A stretch of DNA of 64,000 bases from Halochromatium glycolicum (GCF_016584085.1 NZ_NRSJ01000003.1:149195-213194); one strand, 5' to 3'. Positions 1-9,508 are shown, counted from the stretch's first letter. Numbers and translations are program-made. The notes: generated from the letters alone by a model not told the origin.

Positions 1-812
1 TCGACGGCATCCTGGTCGCGCGTGCGCTGTTTCCGAGCATCTCCCAGGTGGCCGTGTTCGATACCGCCTTCCATCAGACGATGCCGCGCACGGCCTACCG
101 CTACGCGATACCGGACAATCTCTACCGCGAGCATGGCGTGCGCCGTTACGGGTTCCATGGCACCTCGCATCATTATGTCGGGGCTCGTGCCGCTGAGCTG
201 CTCGGCAAGCCGTTCGAGCAGGTGAACCTGATCACCCTCCATCTCGGCAACGGGGCGAGCGCAACCGCCATCCGCGAAGGCACCAGTATCGATACCTCGA
301 TGGGCATGACCCCGCTCGAGGGCCTGGTGATGGGGACGCGCTGCGGCGATATCGATCCGGCGGTGCCGTTCTATCTGGCCAAGCATCTCGGCGTCGACGT
401 CACGACCCTGGAGACCCTGCTGAACCGCCAGAGCGGGCTGCTCGGTCTCTGCGGCGATAATGATCTGCGCGAGATCCAACGGCGGGCAGAAGAGGGCGAC
501 GAGACGGCCGAGCTCGCACTCGGCGTTACCGCTCACCGGCTGAAGAAATATATCGGCGCCTATCTGGCCGAGCTCGGAACGGTCGACGCGATCGTCTTCA
601 CCGGAGGGATCGGCGAGAATTCGTCCGAGCTGCGCGCGCGGGCCTGCGCTGGCCTCGAGCCGCTCGGGGTCATGCTCGACCCCGCTTCCAACACGGCGGG
701 CTCCAATCAGGAGCGGGTGCTCTCGGCAGCCAAGAGCCCGATCAAGATCATGGTGGTCCCGACCAATGAAGAGCTGCAGATCGCGCGAGAGGCTGTGCAG
801 GCGGTGAGCTAG
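1..812 (+). CDS. ackA: Acetate kinase, C-terminal part (5' end outside window)
   Basis: Acetate kinase interconverts acetate plus ATP and acetyl phosphate plus ADP in the cytoplasm. About 269 residues are visible, in frame from base 3. The family normally has about 400 residues, so the N-terminal third lies upstream of the window. Visible family motifs include GFHGTSHHYV, the phosphate-binding segment LHLGNGASATAI, the MGTRCGDIDP segment and the late glycine-rich TGGIGENS motif. The gene ends at TAG 810-812, about 100 nt before the next gene on the same strand, which also deals with two-carbon/pyruvate-level metabolites. No phosphotransacetylase gene is visible; it may lie upstream. Confidence 0.95.
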   Translation, partial: DGILVARALFPSISQVAVFDTAFHQTMPRTAYRYAIPDNLYREHGVRRYGFHGTSHHYVGARAAELLGKPFEQVNLITLHLGNGASATAIREGTSIDTSMGMTPLEGLVMGTRCGDIDPAVPFYLAKHLGVDVTTLETLLNRQSGLLGLCGDNDLREIQRRAEEGDETAELALGVTAHRLKKYIGAYLAELGTVDAIVFTGGIGENSSELRARACAGLEPLGVMLDPASNTAGSNQERVLSAAKSPIKIMVVPTNEELQIAREAVQAVS

Positions 813-912
813 AGCATGGCGCTGGCTTCCATTGCTTTGCTTGGTGCGGATCAAGGCCAACTGAGGCAGGAGGGTTATCATTGACGGTCTGAACAAAGAA
901 CGCCTTCGTCCG

Positions 913-2655
913 ATGCAAGACCCCGTCTCTACCCAGCCAACTGGCGCCGCGTTGTTCTTCGACACCCTCGCGAAGCTTGGGGTCGAGGTGATCTTCGGCC
1001 ACACCGGCGGTGCGGTGATCCCGCTGCACGTGGAGCTGAACAAACGCATGCGCCGCGGTCACCCAACCCCACGCTTCGTGCTCTGCCGCCAGGAAGGCGG
1101 GGCCGGCCATGCTGCGGAGGGCTATGCGCGGGCAAGCGGCCGCGTCGGTGTCGCGTTGGCGACCTCCGGCCCCGGCTCGACGAACCTCGCGACCCCGATC
1201 GCTGACGCGCACAAGGACTCGGTACCGACCCTGTTCATCACTGGGCAGGTGCCCAGCTCCGCGATCGGCAGCGATGCCTTCCAGGAGGTCGATACGGTCG
1301 GCTTCACCCGGCCGATCTCGAAGCACAATTACCTGGTGCGTGATGTGGGCGACCTCGAATGGGTCTTGCGCGAGGCCTTCGCGCTGACCCAGAGTGGGCG
1401 TCCGGGTCCGGTGGTGGTCGATATCTGCAAGGATGTACAGCTCGCGACCCGCATCGCACCGCGCCCGCCCCGACGCCGCCACCGTCCGTCCGTGCCGTTC
1501 GCGCCGGAGCGCGCCGATGCGATCATCGAGGCGTTGATCGATGCCGAGCGGCCGGTGATCAAGGCCGGCGGCGGCGTGATCCATGCCGGCGCCGCGGCGG
1601 CGCTCTGTCGTTTCGCTGAGCGCTTAGAGGCCCCGGTCACGACCACCTTCAACGCGCTCGGTGCGGTGCCGTTCGACGCCCCGTACTACCTCGGCATGCC
1701 CGGGATGCACGGCAGCGTGCCCGCCAACTATGCGCTGCGCGATGCGGACCTGATCCTGACCCTCGGCGGGCGCTTCGACGATCGGGTCGCGGTCAAGGAC
1801 TTCGCACTCGGCAAGCGCATCGCCCATGTCGACATCGATCCCTCCGAGATCGATAAGACGGTCAAGACCGACCTGCATCTCGTCGCGCCTTTAAACGACT
1901 TCTTCGACCATGCGCTGGCTGGCGCACGCCATGGGCGCCACCCGGCGTGGCTGTCGACCGTGGCCGAATGGCGGGCGCAACTCCCGCTGCCCTACTCAGA
2001 GGGCGACTACATCAAGCCGCAGGCCGTGGTCGAGACCCTGTCCGAGCTGACCGACGGCGATGCCACGCTGGTGACCGGGGTCGGCCAGCATCAGATGTGG
2101 TCGGCGCAGTACTATCGCTTCCAGCGCCCGCGTCAGTGGATCAGCTCGGGTGGGCTCGGCACCATGGGCTTCGGCCTGCCGGCTGCAATCGGTGCCTGGT
2201 ACGGGAATTCCGACCATCCCGTGGTGCTGATCGACGGTGACGGGAGCTTCCAGATGAACATCCAGGAGCTCGCGACCGTAGTCGCCAACGCGATCCCGCT
2301 GAAGATGTTCGTGCTCAACAACAGCTTCCTCGGCATGGTCCGCCAGTGGGAAGACATGATGGACGGCGGCCATCACTACGAGACCTGCCTGGCCCGGCGC
2401 GAGGATTGCGACCCGCATTGCACCGAGATCGATCAGAATTGCCGGCGCCAGTTTCCAAACCTGCTGGGCCTCAATGCCGTCTATCCGCGGCTCGAGACCC
2501 TGCGCGTGAAACATCCAGCGGATCTGCGGGATAGCTTGGCGCAGGCCCTTGCGATGCCGGGGCCCGTGCTCGTCGATTGCTGGATCGACAAGGCCGAGGA
2601 TGTATTGCCGATGGTGCTTCCGGGTGGGCGCCTCGACACGATGATCGAGTCTTGA
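913..2655 (+). CDS. ilvB: Acetolactate synthase large subunit-type TPP enzyme with Cys-rich insertion
   Basis: This 580-residue protein has the three-domain architecture of acetolactate synthase large subunits, which condense two pyruvates in branched-chain amino acid synthesis. The N-terminal TPP-activating glutamate lies in the CRQEGGAGHAAEGYARA segment (about residue 60). The cofactor motif starts at GDGSFQMN, near residue 440, and runs to NNSFLGMVRQW. The QWEDM segment is followed by a stretch in which the usual short linker is replaced by Cys492, Cys499, Cys503 and Cys510 (C-x6-C-x3-C-x6-C) with a nearby HH pair. No ilvN regulatory subunit is adjacent. The assignment to acetolactate synthase rather than another TPP decarboxylase/ligase rests on overall similarity, so exact substrate use is inferred. 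Confidence 0.8.
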   Translation: MQDPVSTQPTGAALFFDTLAKLGVEVIFGHTGGAVIPLHVELNKRMRRGHPTPRFVLCRQEGGAGHAAEGYARASGRVGVALATSGPGSTNLATPIADAHKDSVPTLFITGQVPSSAIGSDAFQEVDTVGFTRPISKHNYLVRDVGDLEWVLREAFALTQSGRPGPVVVDICKDVQLATRIAPRPPRRRHRPSVPFAPERADAIIEALIDAERPVIKAGGGVIHAGAAAALCRFAERLEAPVTTTFNALGAVPFDAPYYLGMPGMHGSVPANYALRDADLILTLGGRFDDRVAVKDFALGKRIAHVDIDPSEIDKTVKTDLHLVAPLNDFFDHALAGARHGRHPAWLSTVAEWRAQLPLPYSEGDYIKPQAVVETLSELTDGDATLVTGVGQHQMWSAQYYRFQRPRQWISSGGLGTMGFGLPAAIGAWYGNSDHPVVLIDGDGSFQMNIQELATVVANAIPLKMFVLNNSFLGMVRQWEDMMDGGHHYETCLARREDCDPHCTEIDQNCRRQFPNLLGLNAVYPRLETLRVKHPADLRDSLAQALAMPGPVLVDCWIDKAEDVLPMVLPGGRLDTMIES

Positions 2656-2798
2656 TCCTGGGTCGCGTGAGCGTAGCCCCGGCCCTCTCTGCGACGTTCT
2701 TGTGTCTTTTGGACTGCTATGCTAGTTCTAAGCAATAAAAGCAAGAAGACACCGACCACCCGGAGCCGGACTATTCTTGATATGGAGGATGACTGCCC

Positions 2799-3245
2799 AT
2801 GACTGCCTTTTCTCAACTACACGCCCAGAACCATAAGATCACTGAGCTCTCCAATGTCTTTCTGTATCTGATCCAGAGCCGGGAGATGTGCGACACCGAG
2901 ACCGCCTGTGATGTGTTCTTCGAATACACCGCGAAGGTCCGGGAGCATATCGAGCTGGTCGACCGTGAGCTCTGCGGTCGCCTGATCTCGTATCCCGACC
3001 AATCCGTGAAGAACACCGCCAATCGCTTCCTGTCCGGCTCGACTGAGATCAAGCGTATCTTCAACAAGTATCTGAAGGACTGGTGCTCGGAGCCGCACCG
3101 GCGGTTGCAGATCCGGGATTACGGCGAGTTCCTGAACGAGACCGAGCAGATGTTCAGGTTGGTGCTCGATCGAATCCAGCGCGAGACCGAGCATCTCTAC
3201 CCGCTGATCCGTAAGCTCGAAGAGAAGGACAAGGCGGCGGCCTGA
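2799..3245 (+). CDS. Hemerythrin-like (HHE) domain protein
   Basis: This is a 148-residue, mostly helical protein with no signal peptide. His residues are spaced as in hemerythrin/HHE four-helix bundles: an early NHK, REHIELVDREL in the second helix and an ETEHLYPLIRKLEE motif near the C terminus. The HxxxE and H-LYP signatures are those used by the family to bind a di-iron centre for oxygen or nitric oxide sensing and storage, or for cytochrome-linked redox sensing. A GGAGG at 2784-2788 sits 10 nt upstream of the ATG and fixes the start. The gene stands alone between the TPP enzyme and phhB. The metal set looks incomplete compared with classical hemerythrin, so iron binding is not assured. 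Confidence 0.6.
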   Translation: MTAFSQLHAQNHKITELSNVFLYLIQSREMCDTETACDVFFEYTAKVREHIELVDRELCGRLISYPDQSVKNTANRFLSGSTEIKRIFNKYLKDWCSEPHRRLQIRDYGEFLNETEQMFRLVLDRIQRETEHLYPLIRKLEEKDKAAA

Positions 3246-3390
3246 TCGCCTGATCGGCGCTGTCGCTCCAGAGCGGTCGTCTGAGAGCAGGGGTCCATAG
3301 CCTGTTGCGTAGTCGTACGGGGTTGAACCGCGGCGCTGATGGTCCGACGTCGTCCCGACCCTATTCCCAATACGCGATCGGAGGCCGATC

Positions 3391-3693
3391 ATGCATCGAA
3401 CCAAGCTCGACGACACCGCTATTGCGAGCTCGCTGCAATCCCTGAACGGGGGCGCAGCCGAGCCCTGGAGCATCGAGAACGGCAAGCTTCATAAGACCTT
3501 TAGGTTTAGCGACTTCAGCGAGGCCTTCGGTTTCATGGCCCGGGTCGCGCTCGTGGCCGAATCGATGGACCATCACCCCGAATGGTTCAATGTCTACAAG
3601 ACCGTGCGTGTCGATCTCGCGACGCACGAGGCCGATGGCATCACTGAGGCCGACTTCGAGCTCGCCGGTCGCATGGAGGCGATTGCGCACTGA
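3391..3693 (+). CDS. phhB: Pterin-4a-carbinolamine dehydratase
   Basis: This 100-residue protein has the usual length for the PCD/DCoH family. It carries the catalytic [11 protein letters not shown] block followed by [14 protein letters not shown], matching the family's HHP and THxxGGLT signatures. The enzyme dehydrates 4a-hydroxytetrahydrobiopterin so that the pterin cofactor of aromatic amino acid hydroxylases can be recycled; in many bacteria it also has roles unrelated to phenylalanine. No phenylalanine hydroxylase is nearby. The gene is followed by a roughly 210-nt convergent gap before the end of ppk on the other strand. Confidence 0.9.
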   Translation: MHRTKLDDTAIASSLQSLNGGAAEPWSIENGKLHKTFRFSDFSEAFGFMARVALVAESMDHHPEWFNVYKTVRVDLATHEADGITEADFELAGRMEAIAH

Positions 3694-3904
3694 TCCTGTC
3701 GCACCCTGGCAGCCCGAGGGGGGGCAGCCGGGGGCGATTCGATCGTCCCGGCTGTCGACGGCTGCGGATTCTGCCGGCGATGTTGGCGGCCCTGGTCGTA
3801 CAGAACCAGCCCGCATCGAACCCGGCCGCATAGGGCGGCGAACCGAAAACCCCGCGGTCCCTTGGCTGCAGTGGCTGCCCAGGCCGGGCCAATGAGAGGG
3901 GCGA

Positions 3905-6148
3905 CTAGAGGCTATTTGCGAGTCGGTGCTCGAAATGGCTCAGTAACCGCGAGCGCAGATTCTTCTCCTTGTGCTTGGCAGCCGCTGAAAGGCGCTTCTC
4001 AGCGACCCCCATCAGGGTCTCTTGGGTGCCCTTGGCGTTCTCGTCATCGGGCTGCCGCTGCAGGTAGCTGCCGTCGGGCTGCATCTCCCAGGCGGAGCGC
4101 TGGTCGGCGAGCTGCACGTCCAGGATCAACCGCAGCTCTTGACGCAGCTCGCTGTTCTCGACCGGGGCATGGACCTCGACGCGGCTCTCGAGGTTGCGCC
4201 GCATCATATCGGCTGAGCCGATCAAGTACTCCTCGTTGCCGCCGTTGCGGAAGTAGAGGATGCGGCCGTGCTCGAGGAAACGGCCTACGATGCTGACGAC
4301 CCGTGCGTTCTCGCTCAGGCCGGGAACGCCGGGGCGGAAGCGGCAGGTGTCGCGGACGATCAGGTCGACCCTGACCCCGGCGCGGCTCGCCTTGTAGAGC
4401 GCGCGAGCGATATCCGGGTCCTCTAGCGCGTTCATCTTCATCTGGATCAGCCCGTCCCCGCCTCCTTGTTCCACCGGGCGCTCGTGGACCCGGATCTCGC
4501 GCTCGATCTTTTCGAGGATACCGCGCTTGAGCGTATAGGGCGCAGCCAGGATCTTGCGGTAGCTTGGTGGTGGCGAGTAGCCGGTCAGGTAGTTGAACAA
4601 CTCGGTCAGGTCCTGGCCGATCTCTTCGTCACAGCCGAGCATGCCGAGGTCGGTATAGAGCTTTGCGGTGCCACCGTGGTAGTTCCCGGTGCCGATGTGG
4701 TAGTAGCGGCGCAGCTGGGAATAGTCGCGCCGCACCACGAAGATCAGCTTGCAGTGGGTCTTGAGCCCGAGCACCCCATAGGTCACATGGATGCCCTCGG
4801 CCTCGAGCCGGCGCGCCCAGCCGATATTGGCGGCCTCGTCGAAGCGTGCCTTGAGCTCGACCATCACCGCGACCTGCTTACCATTGCGCGCCGCCTTGAT
4901 CAGGGCGTCCAGGATGGCGCCGCCCGAGGTCCGGTACAGCGTCATCTTGATCGCCAAGACCTTCGGGTCCTTGGCGGCGGTGGTCAGGAAGCGCTCGACC
5001 GTCGTCGAGAACGATTCGTATGGGTGCTGCAGCAGCAGCGGACCGTTCTCGCGGATGATGTGGAAGATGTTGCGGCGGTCATTGCCCAGCACCGGGTGGT
5101 CGCCGGAGCGATGCGGCTTGTCGCGCAGTTCCGGGATCTCCAGCCCGGCGATCTCGAACAGATCGCGACGGCCCATCAGACCGCCGACCTCGTAGACGTC
5201 ATCGGCCTCGTTCAGTCCAAGCTCGGCGGCGAGCATCCCGCGGTGCACCGGCTCCATCCCGGCCTGCACCTCGAGCCGGACGATCGGTGCGAAGTGGCGC
5301 TCGCGCAATTCGGTCTCGATCATCTCGAGCAGATCGGAGGCGGCCTCCTCCTCCGGCTCGACGATCGCATTCCGGGTCACGCGGAACAGCTCGCAGCTCT
5401 CGATCTCCATGCCCGGGAACAGCATGTCCAGGTTGTTCACGATGAGATCGTCGAGCGTGACGAAGGTGTTGAGGCCATCGACCTGGATCAGCCGCTTCGA
5501 GACATCCTTGCTCACCGGGACCTTGACCCGCGCCATGTAGGTCTCGCTGCCACCGGGGAAACGGAGTCGGACCAACAGGTTCAACGCCAGGTTCGAGATG
5601 AACGGGAAGGGATGCGCTGGGTCCATCGCCAGCGGCGTGATCATCGGGAAGATGTTGGTTCGGAAGTGCTCGCGCAGGCGCTCGCGCACATCCTTCGGCA
5701 AGGAATCGACCTTGACCAGGCGGATGTCGTGCTCCTCCAGCGCTGCCATCACCTCGCGGTAGATGCGTTCCTGGTCGGTCTGGATCGCGGCGATCTCGGC
5801 GCGGCACTCATCGAGCTGCTGCATCGGCGTGCGGCCATCGACGGTTGGGCTGTGCACGCCGGCAGCGACCTGCTGCTTGAGCCCACCGATGCGCTTCATG
5901 AAGAACTCGTCGAGGTTGTTGCTGACGATCGCCAGGAACTTGACGCGCTCGAGCAGCGGCGTGCGTGGATCATCGGCCTCGTGCAGCACACGCCGGTTGA
6001 ACGCGAGCCACGTCAGCTCGCGGTTCAGGTACAGTGACGGGTCATCGAGGTCCGGCTCGGGGTTGCTGGCCGGTGGGTTGGTCACGACCGATTCGATGTC
6101 GGCCTCGTCCTCATCGACCATCGATTCTGCATTGGCATCGTTAATCAT
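3905..6148 (-). CDS. ppk: Polyphosphate kinase 1
   Basis: This 747-residue cytoplasmic or membrane-associated enzyme polymerises the gamma phosphate of ATP into polyphosphate. The N-terminal domain begins with the typical YLNRELTWLAFNRRVL and SNNLDEFFMKRIGGL blocks. The two phospholipase D-like domains contain the conserved histidines: His465 in GLKTHCKLIFV, the autophosphorylated one, and His627 in RFLEHGRILYF. YHIGTGNYH and DLGMLGC segments are also present. It is about 50 residues longer than the E. coli protein because of an acidic leader of some 35 residues before the conserved start. It stands alone, convergent with phhB and divergent from cmoA. Confidence 0.96.
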   Translation of the reverse strand: MINDANAESMVDEDEADIESVVTNPPASNPEPDLDDPSLYLNRELTWLAFNRRVLHEADDPRTPLLERVKFLAIVSNNLDEFFMKRIGGLKQQVAAGVHSPTVDGRTPMQQLDECRAEIAAIQTDQERIYREVMAALEEHDIRLVKVDSLPKDVRERLREHFRTNIFPMITPLAMDPAHPFPFISNLALNLLVRLRFPGGSETYMARVKVPVSKDVSKRLIQVDGLNTFVTLDDLIVNNLDMLFPGMEIESCELFRVTRNAIVEPEEEAASDLLEMIETELRERHFAPIVRLEVQAGMEPVHRGMLAAELGLNEADDVYEVGGLMGRRDLFEIAGLEIPELRDKPHRSGDHPVLGNDRRNIFHIIRENGPLLLQHPYESFSTTVERFLTTAAKDPKVLAIKMTLYRTSGGAILDALIKAARNGKQVAVMVELKARFDEAANIGWARRLEAEGIHVTYGVLGLKTHCKLIFVVRRDYSQLRRYYHIGTGNYHGGTAKLYTDLGMLGCDEEIGQDLTELFNYLTGYSPPPSYRKILAAPYTLKRGILEKIEREIRVHERPVEQGGGDGLIQMKMNALEDPDIARALYKASRAGVRVDLIVRDTCRFRPGVPGLSENARVVSIVGRFLEHGRILYFRNGGNEEYLIGSADMMRRNLESRVEVHAPVENSELRQELRLILDVQLADQRSAWEMQPDGSYLQRQPDDENAKGTQETLMGVAEKRLSAAAKHKEKNLRSRLLSHFEHRLANSL

Positions 6149-6303
6149 GGTTTCCCCGGCTTGCGCGGCTCGTCCGAAACGCTAGATTATCCTACCAGCG
6201 TCTGCTCCACGCCGCGTTTTGCTCTCTTTCGCCGCAAGTCGTTCTGTGGCCATTGTGGAAGACAAGCGTCGCTGCCGGATGTGGTTATGCCTGATCCCGC
6301 CCT

Positions 6304-7041
6304 ATGTCTGATTCCCCCTACGATCGCCTCTATGCCGGCCATGAGGCCCCGCGCGGTGATTTCGTCTTCGACGAGCGCGTCGTGCGGGTGTTCAGTGACA
6401 TGCTGTCCCGCTCGGTTCCGGGCTGGGCGGAGCTGATTCGGCTGATCGGGCTGATCGGGGCGCGGCTGGCGCAGCCGGGCTCTCGGATCTACGACCTCGG
6501 TTGTTCGCTCGGCGCGAGCAGCGCCAGCATCCTGGCGCGCCTGCCGAGCTCAGGCGATGACGACAGTGTCTGCATCGTGGCGGTCGACAATGCGCCGGCG
6601 ATGCTGCGCGAGCTCGAGAGGCGACTGGTCGAGGCGATCGCGGCCGGCCGGCTGCGGCCGCTCTGTGCCGACGTCGGGGAGGTCGTGATCGAGGACGCCA
6701 GCGTCGTCCTGTTGAATCTGACGCTGCAGTTCATCGCACCGGGGCAGCGGCTGGCGCTGCTCCGGCGCATCCAGGCGGGGCTGCGGCCGGGGGGCGGGCT
6801 GATCCTGGTCGAGAAGGTTGCGCTGTCCGAACCCGATCCGCTGCTCGCCGAGCTGCATCAGGACTTCAAGGCGGCCCAAGGCTATAGCGTGCTCGAGATC
6901 GCCCGCAAGCGCGCGGCGCTGGAACAGGTCCTGATCCCGGATGATGAGCCGACACAGATCGCGCGGTTGCATGAGGCCGGTTTCGAGCGGGTCGAGCGTT
7001 TCTTCCAGTGCCTGAACTTCGTTGGTTGGATTGCGCGGTGA
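6304..7041 (+). CDS. cmoA: Carboxy-S-adenosyl-L-methionine synthase
   Basis: CmoA converts SAM plus prephenate to carboxy-SAM, the donor for the cmo5U modification at tRNA wobble position 34. The 245-residue protein has a Rossmann methyltransferase fold with the SAM-binding motif IYDLGCSLGASSAS. It also has the characteristic LNLTLQFI and GLILVEKV segments and the late LHEAGFERVERFFQCLNFVGW tail seen in gammaproteobacterial CmoA. It is followed directly by cmoB, whose proposed GTG start overlaps the TGA stop by 4 nt, so the two are probably translationally coupled. Confidence 0.95.
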   Translation: MSDSPYDRLYAGHEAPRGDFVFDERVVRVFSDMLSRSVPGWAELIRLIGLIGARLAQPGSRIYDLGCSLGASSASILARLPSSGDDDSVCIVAVDNAPAMLRELERRLVEAIAAGRLRPLCADVGEVVIEDASVVLLNLTLQFIAPGQRLALLRRIQAGLRPGGGLILVEKVALSEPDPLLAELHQDFKAAQGYSVLEIARKRAALEQVLIPDDEPTQIARLHEAGFERVERFFQCLNFVGWIAR

Positions 7042-8093
7042 GGTCGGGGTCGACACGCGAATGCGCGGGCGCTGAGGCCGGCGCGAATGCTCGACACGCG
7101 CTTTGGGAAGGTTTCGCTCCCTTTTTCGAGTGCCTGCGCACGACACCGGCGGCGGGCTGGGCGGGACCGCTGAGTCGGTTGACCCAGGAACGGCTGCAGC
7201 CCGCACGGCATGGCGATCTGCCCGGCTGGATCGCTGCGCTCGAGCGGCTGCCGCGGCTGGCGGCCGATCATCTGATGCTGGAAACGCCTTGCGTCGGCGT
7301 TGCTGCCGATACAGCGCCCTCCTCGGCTCAGGCCGCACAGCTGCGCGAAGCACTCGAAGCCTTACACCCTTGGCGGAAGGGCCCGTTCTGTCTGCATGGT
7401 ATCGAGATCGACGCCGAATGGCGCTCGGATCGCAAATGGGACCGGCTCGCCGACGCGGTGGCACCCCTGACCGGGCGGCGGGTGCTCGATGTCGGCTGCG
7501 GTAACGGCTACTATGGCTTTCGCGCCCTCGGTGCCGGGGCGAAGCTGGTGCTCGGGATCGACCCGACCCCGCGCTTCGTGCTGCAGTTCCTGGCCGTCAA
7601 TCGACTGATCGGTGCTGAATGCTGTGCGGTATTGCCCTTGGCTGATGATGATCTGCCGGCACTGACCGACTTGGCCGGTCATTGTTTCGATACCCTGTTC
7701 TCGATGGGCGTCCTCTATCACCGGCGCGACGCGCTGGCGCACCTGGAACGGTTGCGCCGCTGCTTGCGGCACGACGGTGAGCTGGTGCTTGAGACATTGG
7801 TGCTCGAGGGCACGCAGGAGCAGCTGCTGATCCCGAAAGACCGTTACGCGCGCATGCGCAACGTTCATGCGATCCCGACCATTGCGCTGCTGACGCGTTG
7901 GCTCCAGACCGCCGGCTTTTCAAACATCCGCGTGGTTGACATCGCCCGCACCACGACTGAGGAACAGCGCGCCACGCCCTGGATGCGATTCCAGTCGCTG
8001 GCCGATTTCCTCGATCCACAGGACCCGCTGCGCACGGTCGAGGGCTATCCGGCCCCGCGACGGGCGATCCTGATCGGGACACGCAGCGGTTAG
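7038..8093 (+). CDS. cmoB: tRNA U34 carboxymethyltransferase
   Basis: CmoB transfers the carboxymethyl group of carboxy-SAM to 5-hydroxyuridine 34 of tRNA. The C-terminal 250 residues are highly characteristic: PWRKGPFCLHGIEIDAEWRS, the SAM motif VLDVGCGNGYYGFR, SMGVLYHRRDALAHLE, TTTEEQR and the terminal TVEGYPAPRRAILIG. The frame is open from GTG 7008, but GTG 7038 forms a GTGA overlap with the cmoA stop and gives 351 residues (E. coli CmoB has 323), so it is chosen here. The first 80 residues are poorly conserved, which leaves the start uncertain. Confidence 0.93.
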   Translation: MRSGSTRECAGAEAGANARHALWEGFAPFFECLRTTPAAGWAGPLSRLTQERLQPARHGDLPGWIAALERLPRLAADHLMLETPCVGVAADTAPSSAQAAQLREALEALHPWRKGPFCLHGIEIDAEWRSDRKWDRLADAVAPLTGRRVLDVGCGNGYYGFRALGAGAKLVLGIDPTPRFVLQFLAVNRLIGAECCAVLPLADDDLPALTDLAGHCFDTLFSMGVLYHRRDALAHLERLRRCLRHDGELVLETLVLEGTQEQLLIPKDRYARMRNVHAIPTIALLTRWLQTAGFSNIRVVDIARTTTEEQRATPWMRFQSLADFLDPQDPLRTVEGYPAPRRAILIGTRSG

Positions 8094-8533
8094 ACCTGCT
8101 GATGGCGGCGCCAACGCACGCCTGCAGCTCGGCGAACTACTCGGGAAACGGCACGCCGTCATCATCGAACGCCGCCGCGCCGACAGAACGCCCATGCGTG
8201 AGCGCATGCCCATGGCCGTTTTTTGGGGGCTAGCCATCGAGCGGCCCTCTTAGGCGATTGCCGGAAAAGCTCGTACCGAATTGCGCAGGATGTTCGTTTG
8301 CCTTCGAGGAGCGTCGCCGGGAGCATCGCCGGGCTATGTGACCGGCGGCGCGACGAAGAAGGCGAGCGAAAAGACCAGCAAGGCGGTATGAGCTTTGACA
8401 GAAATCGCCTTAGAGTCAGTCTTGATCCTTGGGTCAGGTTGGCGTTCGAGCGAAGTGGGACGATTTACCTTTATCACTGAGGATGAGCGCTCGCACCATG
8501 AGGCCGATCACTACGTGCCGTCGGGGCTTGTTG
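8094..8533. other. Intergenic stretch between cmoB and the YpsA-like gene
   Basis: This 440-nt stretch holds the first copy of a 164-bp inverted-repeat element (listed separately). Before it, at about 8191-8206, is a short hairpin with CATGCG/CGCATG arms and, some 13 nt on, a run of six T; this could help terminate the cmo transcript, but the geometry is poor. No convincing gene was seen in the remainder. Confidence 0.5.
8250..8413 (+). mobile_element. 164-bp MITE-like element, copy 1
   Basis: This is one of four 164-bp copies in the window, the others being at 15230-15393, 30502-30665 and 62130-62293. The left end begins TTAGGCGATTGCCGG and the right end, read inward, CTAAGGCGATTTCTGTC. The two ends are imperfect inverted repeats over about 35 bp, and both continue into a GCTC(G/A)TACCG block. 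TA at each edge would suit a TA target duplication. There is no transposase. The internal CATAGCCGGGCTATG palindrome has one mismatch in this copy. It shares a GGATGTTCG variant with copy 3, whereas copies 2 and 4 carry GGATTGTCG. It was probably moved in trans by an unseen transposase. Confidence 0.75.
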
Positions 8534-9121
8534 ATGAGTGATTTCGTCGAGAAGATGCGCCTGAAAGGCCAGGCGGAGGAGGACAGCTACTTCGCCCGGC
8601 GCGATCGGGAGCTGATCGAGCAGCGGCGACGAGCGCAGAAGCGGTTGCCGCTGCGACGGGTCTTGAGCGGCGGTCAGACCGGTGTCGACCGGGCCGCGCT
8701 CAATGTCGCTCTGGAGCGAGCAGCTCGGATCGGCCTGGAGGTCGGCGGCTGGTGTCCGCGCGGCCGCTGGGCCGAGGATGGCCCGATCCGGTTGCGCTAT
8801 CCGTTACAGGAGACGCCGAAGGCCGATCCAGCGCAACGGACGGAATGGAATCTGCGCGACAGCGACGCGACGCTGGTGCTCACACGCGGCGAGCTCGCTG
8901 GTGGCACGGCGCTGACGGTCGCGCTCGCGCGCGACCGCGGGCATCCGCTGCGCATCGTCGATCTGAACCTGGAGGCACCCCAGGCTCCGATCCGTGACTG
9001 GCTCCATGCGGCGGGCATCGGTGTGTTGAACGTTGCCGGCCCGCGGGAGTCAGAGTCTCCCGGCATCGGGCGTGATGCGGCCGCTTGGCTGCGTGCACTC
9101 CTCGATGGTGCGAGCAGCTGA
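8534..9121 (+). CDS. Putative molybdenum carrier / YpsA-like Rossmann protein
   Basis: This is a 195-residue protein from ATG 8534. After a charged helical leader of about 40 residues it enters a Rossmann-like domain starting with VLSGGQTGVDRAALNVAL. GGWCPRGRWAEDG, YPLQET and NLRDSDATLVLTRG follow. These match the putative molybdenum carrier family of the SLOG/LOG superfamily, whose glycine-rich GGQTGVD loop is expected to bind a nucleotide-like ligand or cofactor. The frame is open further upstream, but the chosen ATG begins the conserved part and excludes the tail of the 164-bp element. The cellular role of the family is unsettled, and the neighbours give no clue. Confidence 0.75.
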   Translation: MSDFVEKMRLKGQAEEDSYFARRDRELIEQRRRAQKRLPLRRVLSGGQTGVDRAALNVALERAARIGLEVGGWCPRGRWAEDGPIRLRYPLQETPKADPAQRTEWNLRDSDATLVLTRGELAGGTALTVALARDRGHPLRIVDLNLEAPQAPIRDWLHAAGIGVLNVAGPRESESPGIGRDAAAWLRALLDGASS

Positions 9122-9508
9122 CCCGGCGGCGGCCGGCGCCATGCTCAGTCGTGACGCGATCCGGCATCTCGCTGAGCTGTCCATGGCCGCTTGCGGCGAC
9201 TGTCCTGCCGCGTGTCGCTGCGGACCCAGGTGATGCGCTTCGTCGTTGTGATTCGCGCTGCTCACCACGACACTAAGCGGCGCAATGGGGCTTGTGACGG
9301 CATCTGGCTCCATCTCATCCGTGGTTCAGTGGATTATTCCGGCTGGCCTTCACCTGCTGGTGGGGTTGCCCGCTCGTCCTGGTGCCTACCTTGAGCGAAT
9401 GCGCTCTCGCGCTGCGAGCGCGGGCCATCACCGCCCGAGCAGCCGGTCCGTGCGGCCCCAAACCGGGTCGCGCTCCTGCCGTTACCCCGATTTCCCTATG
9501 ACGCTACC
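9122..9508. other. Intergenic stretch before the RND operon
   Basis: This gap of 387 nt has no recognisable gene on either strand. A GC-rich imperfect hairpin lies near 9400-9421, and the promoter of the efflux operon is presumably here. Nothing else could be supported. Confidence 0.4.

Noticed and set aside
4466..6037. A 523-residue plus-strand frame opposite ppk.
   Set aside because: It is a mirror frame of ppk codons; the product is His/Leu/Asp-rich with no recognisable domain, while ppk is complete on the other strand.
8185..8225. Intrinsic terminator after cmoB.
   Set aside because: The stem is only about 6 bp and is 13 nt away from the T run, so the geometry is too poor to call.
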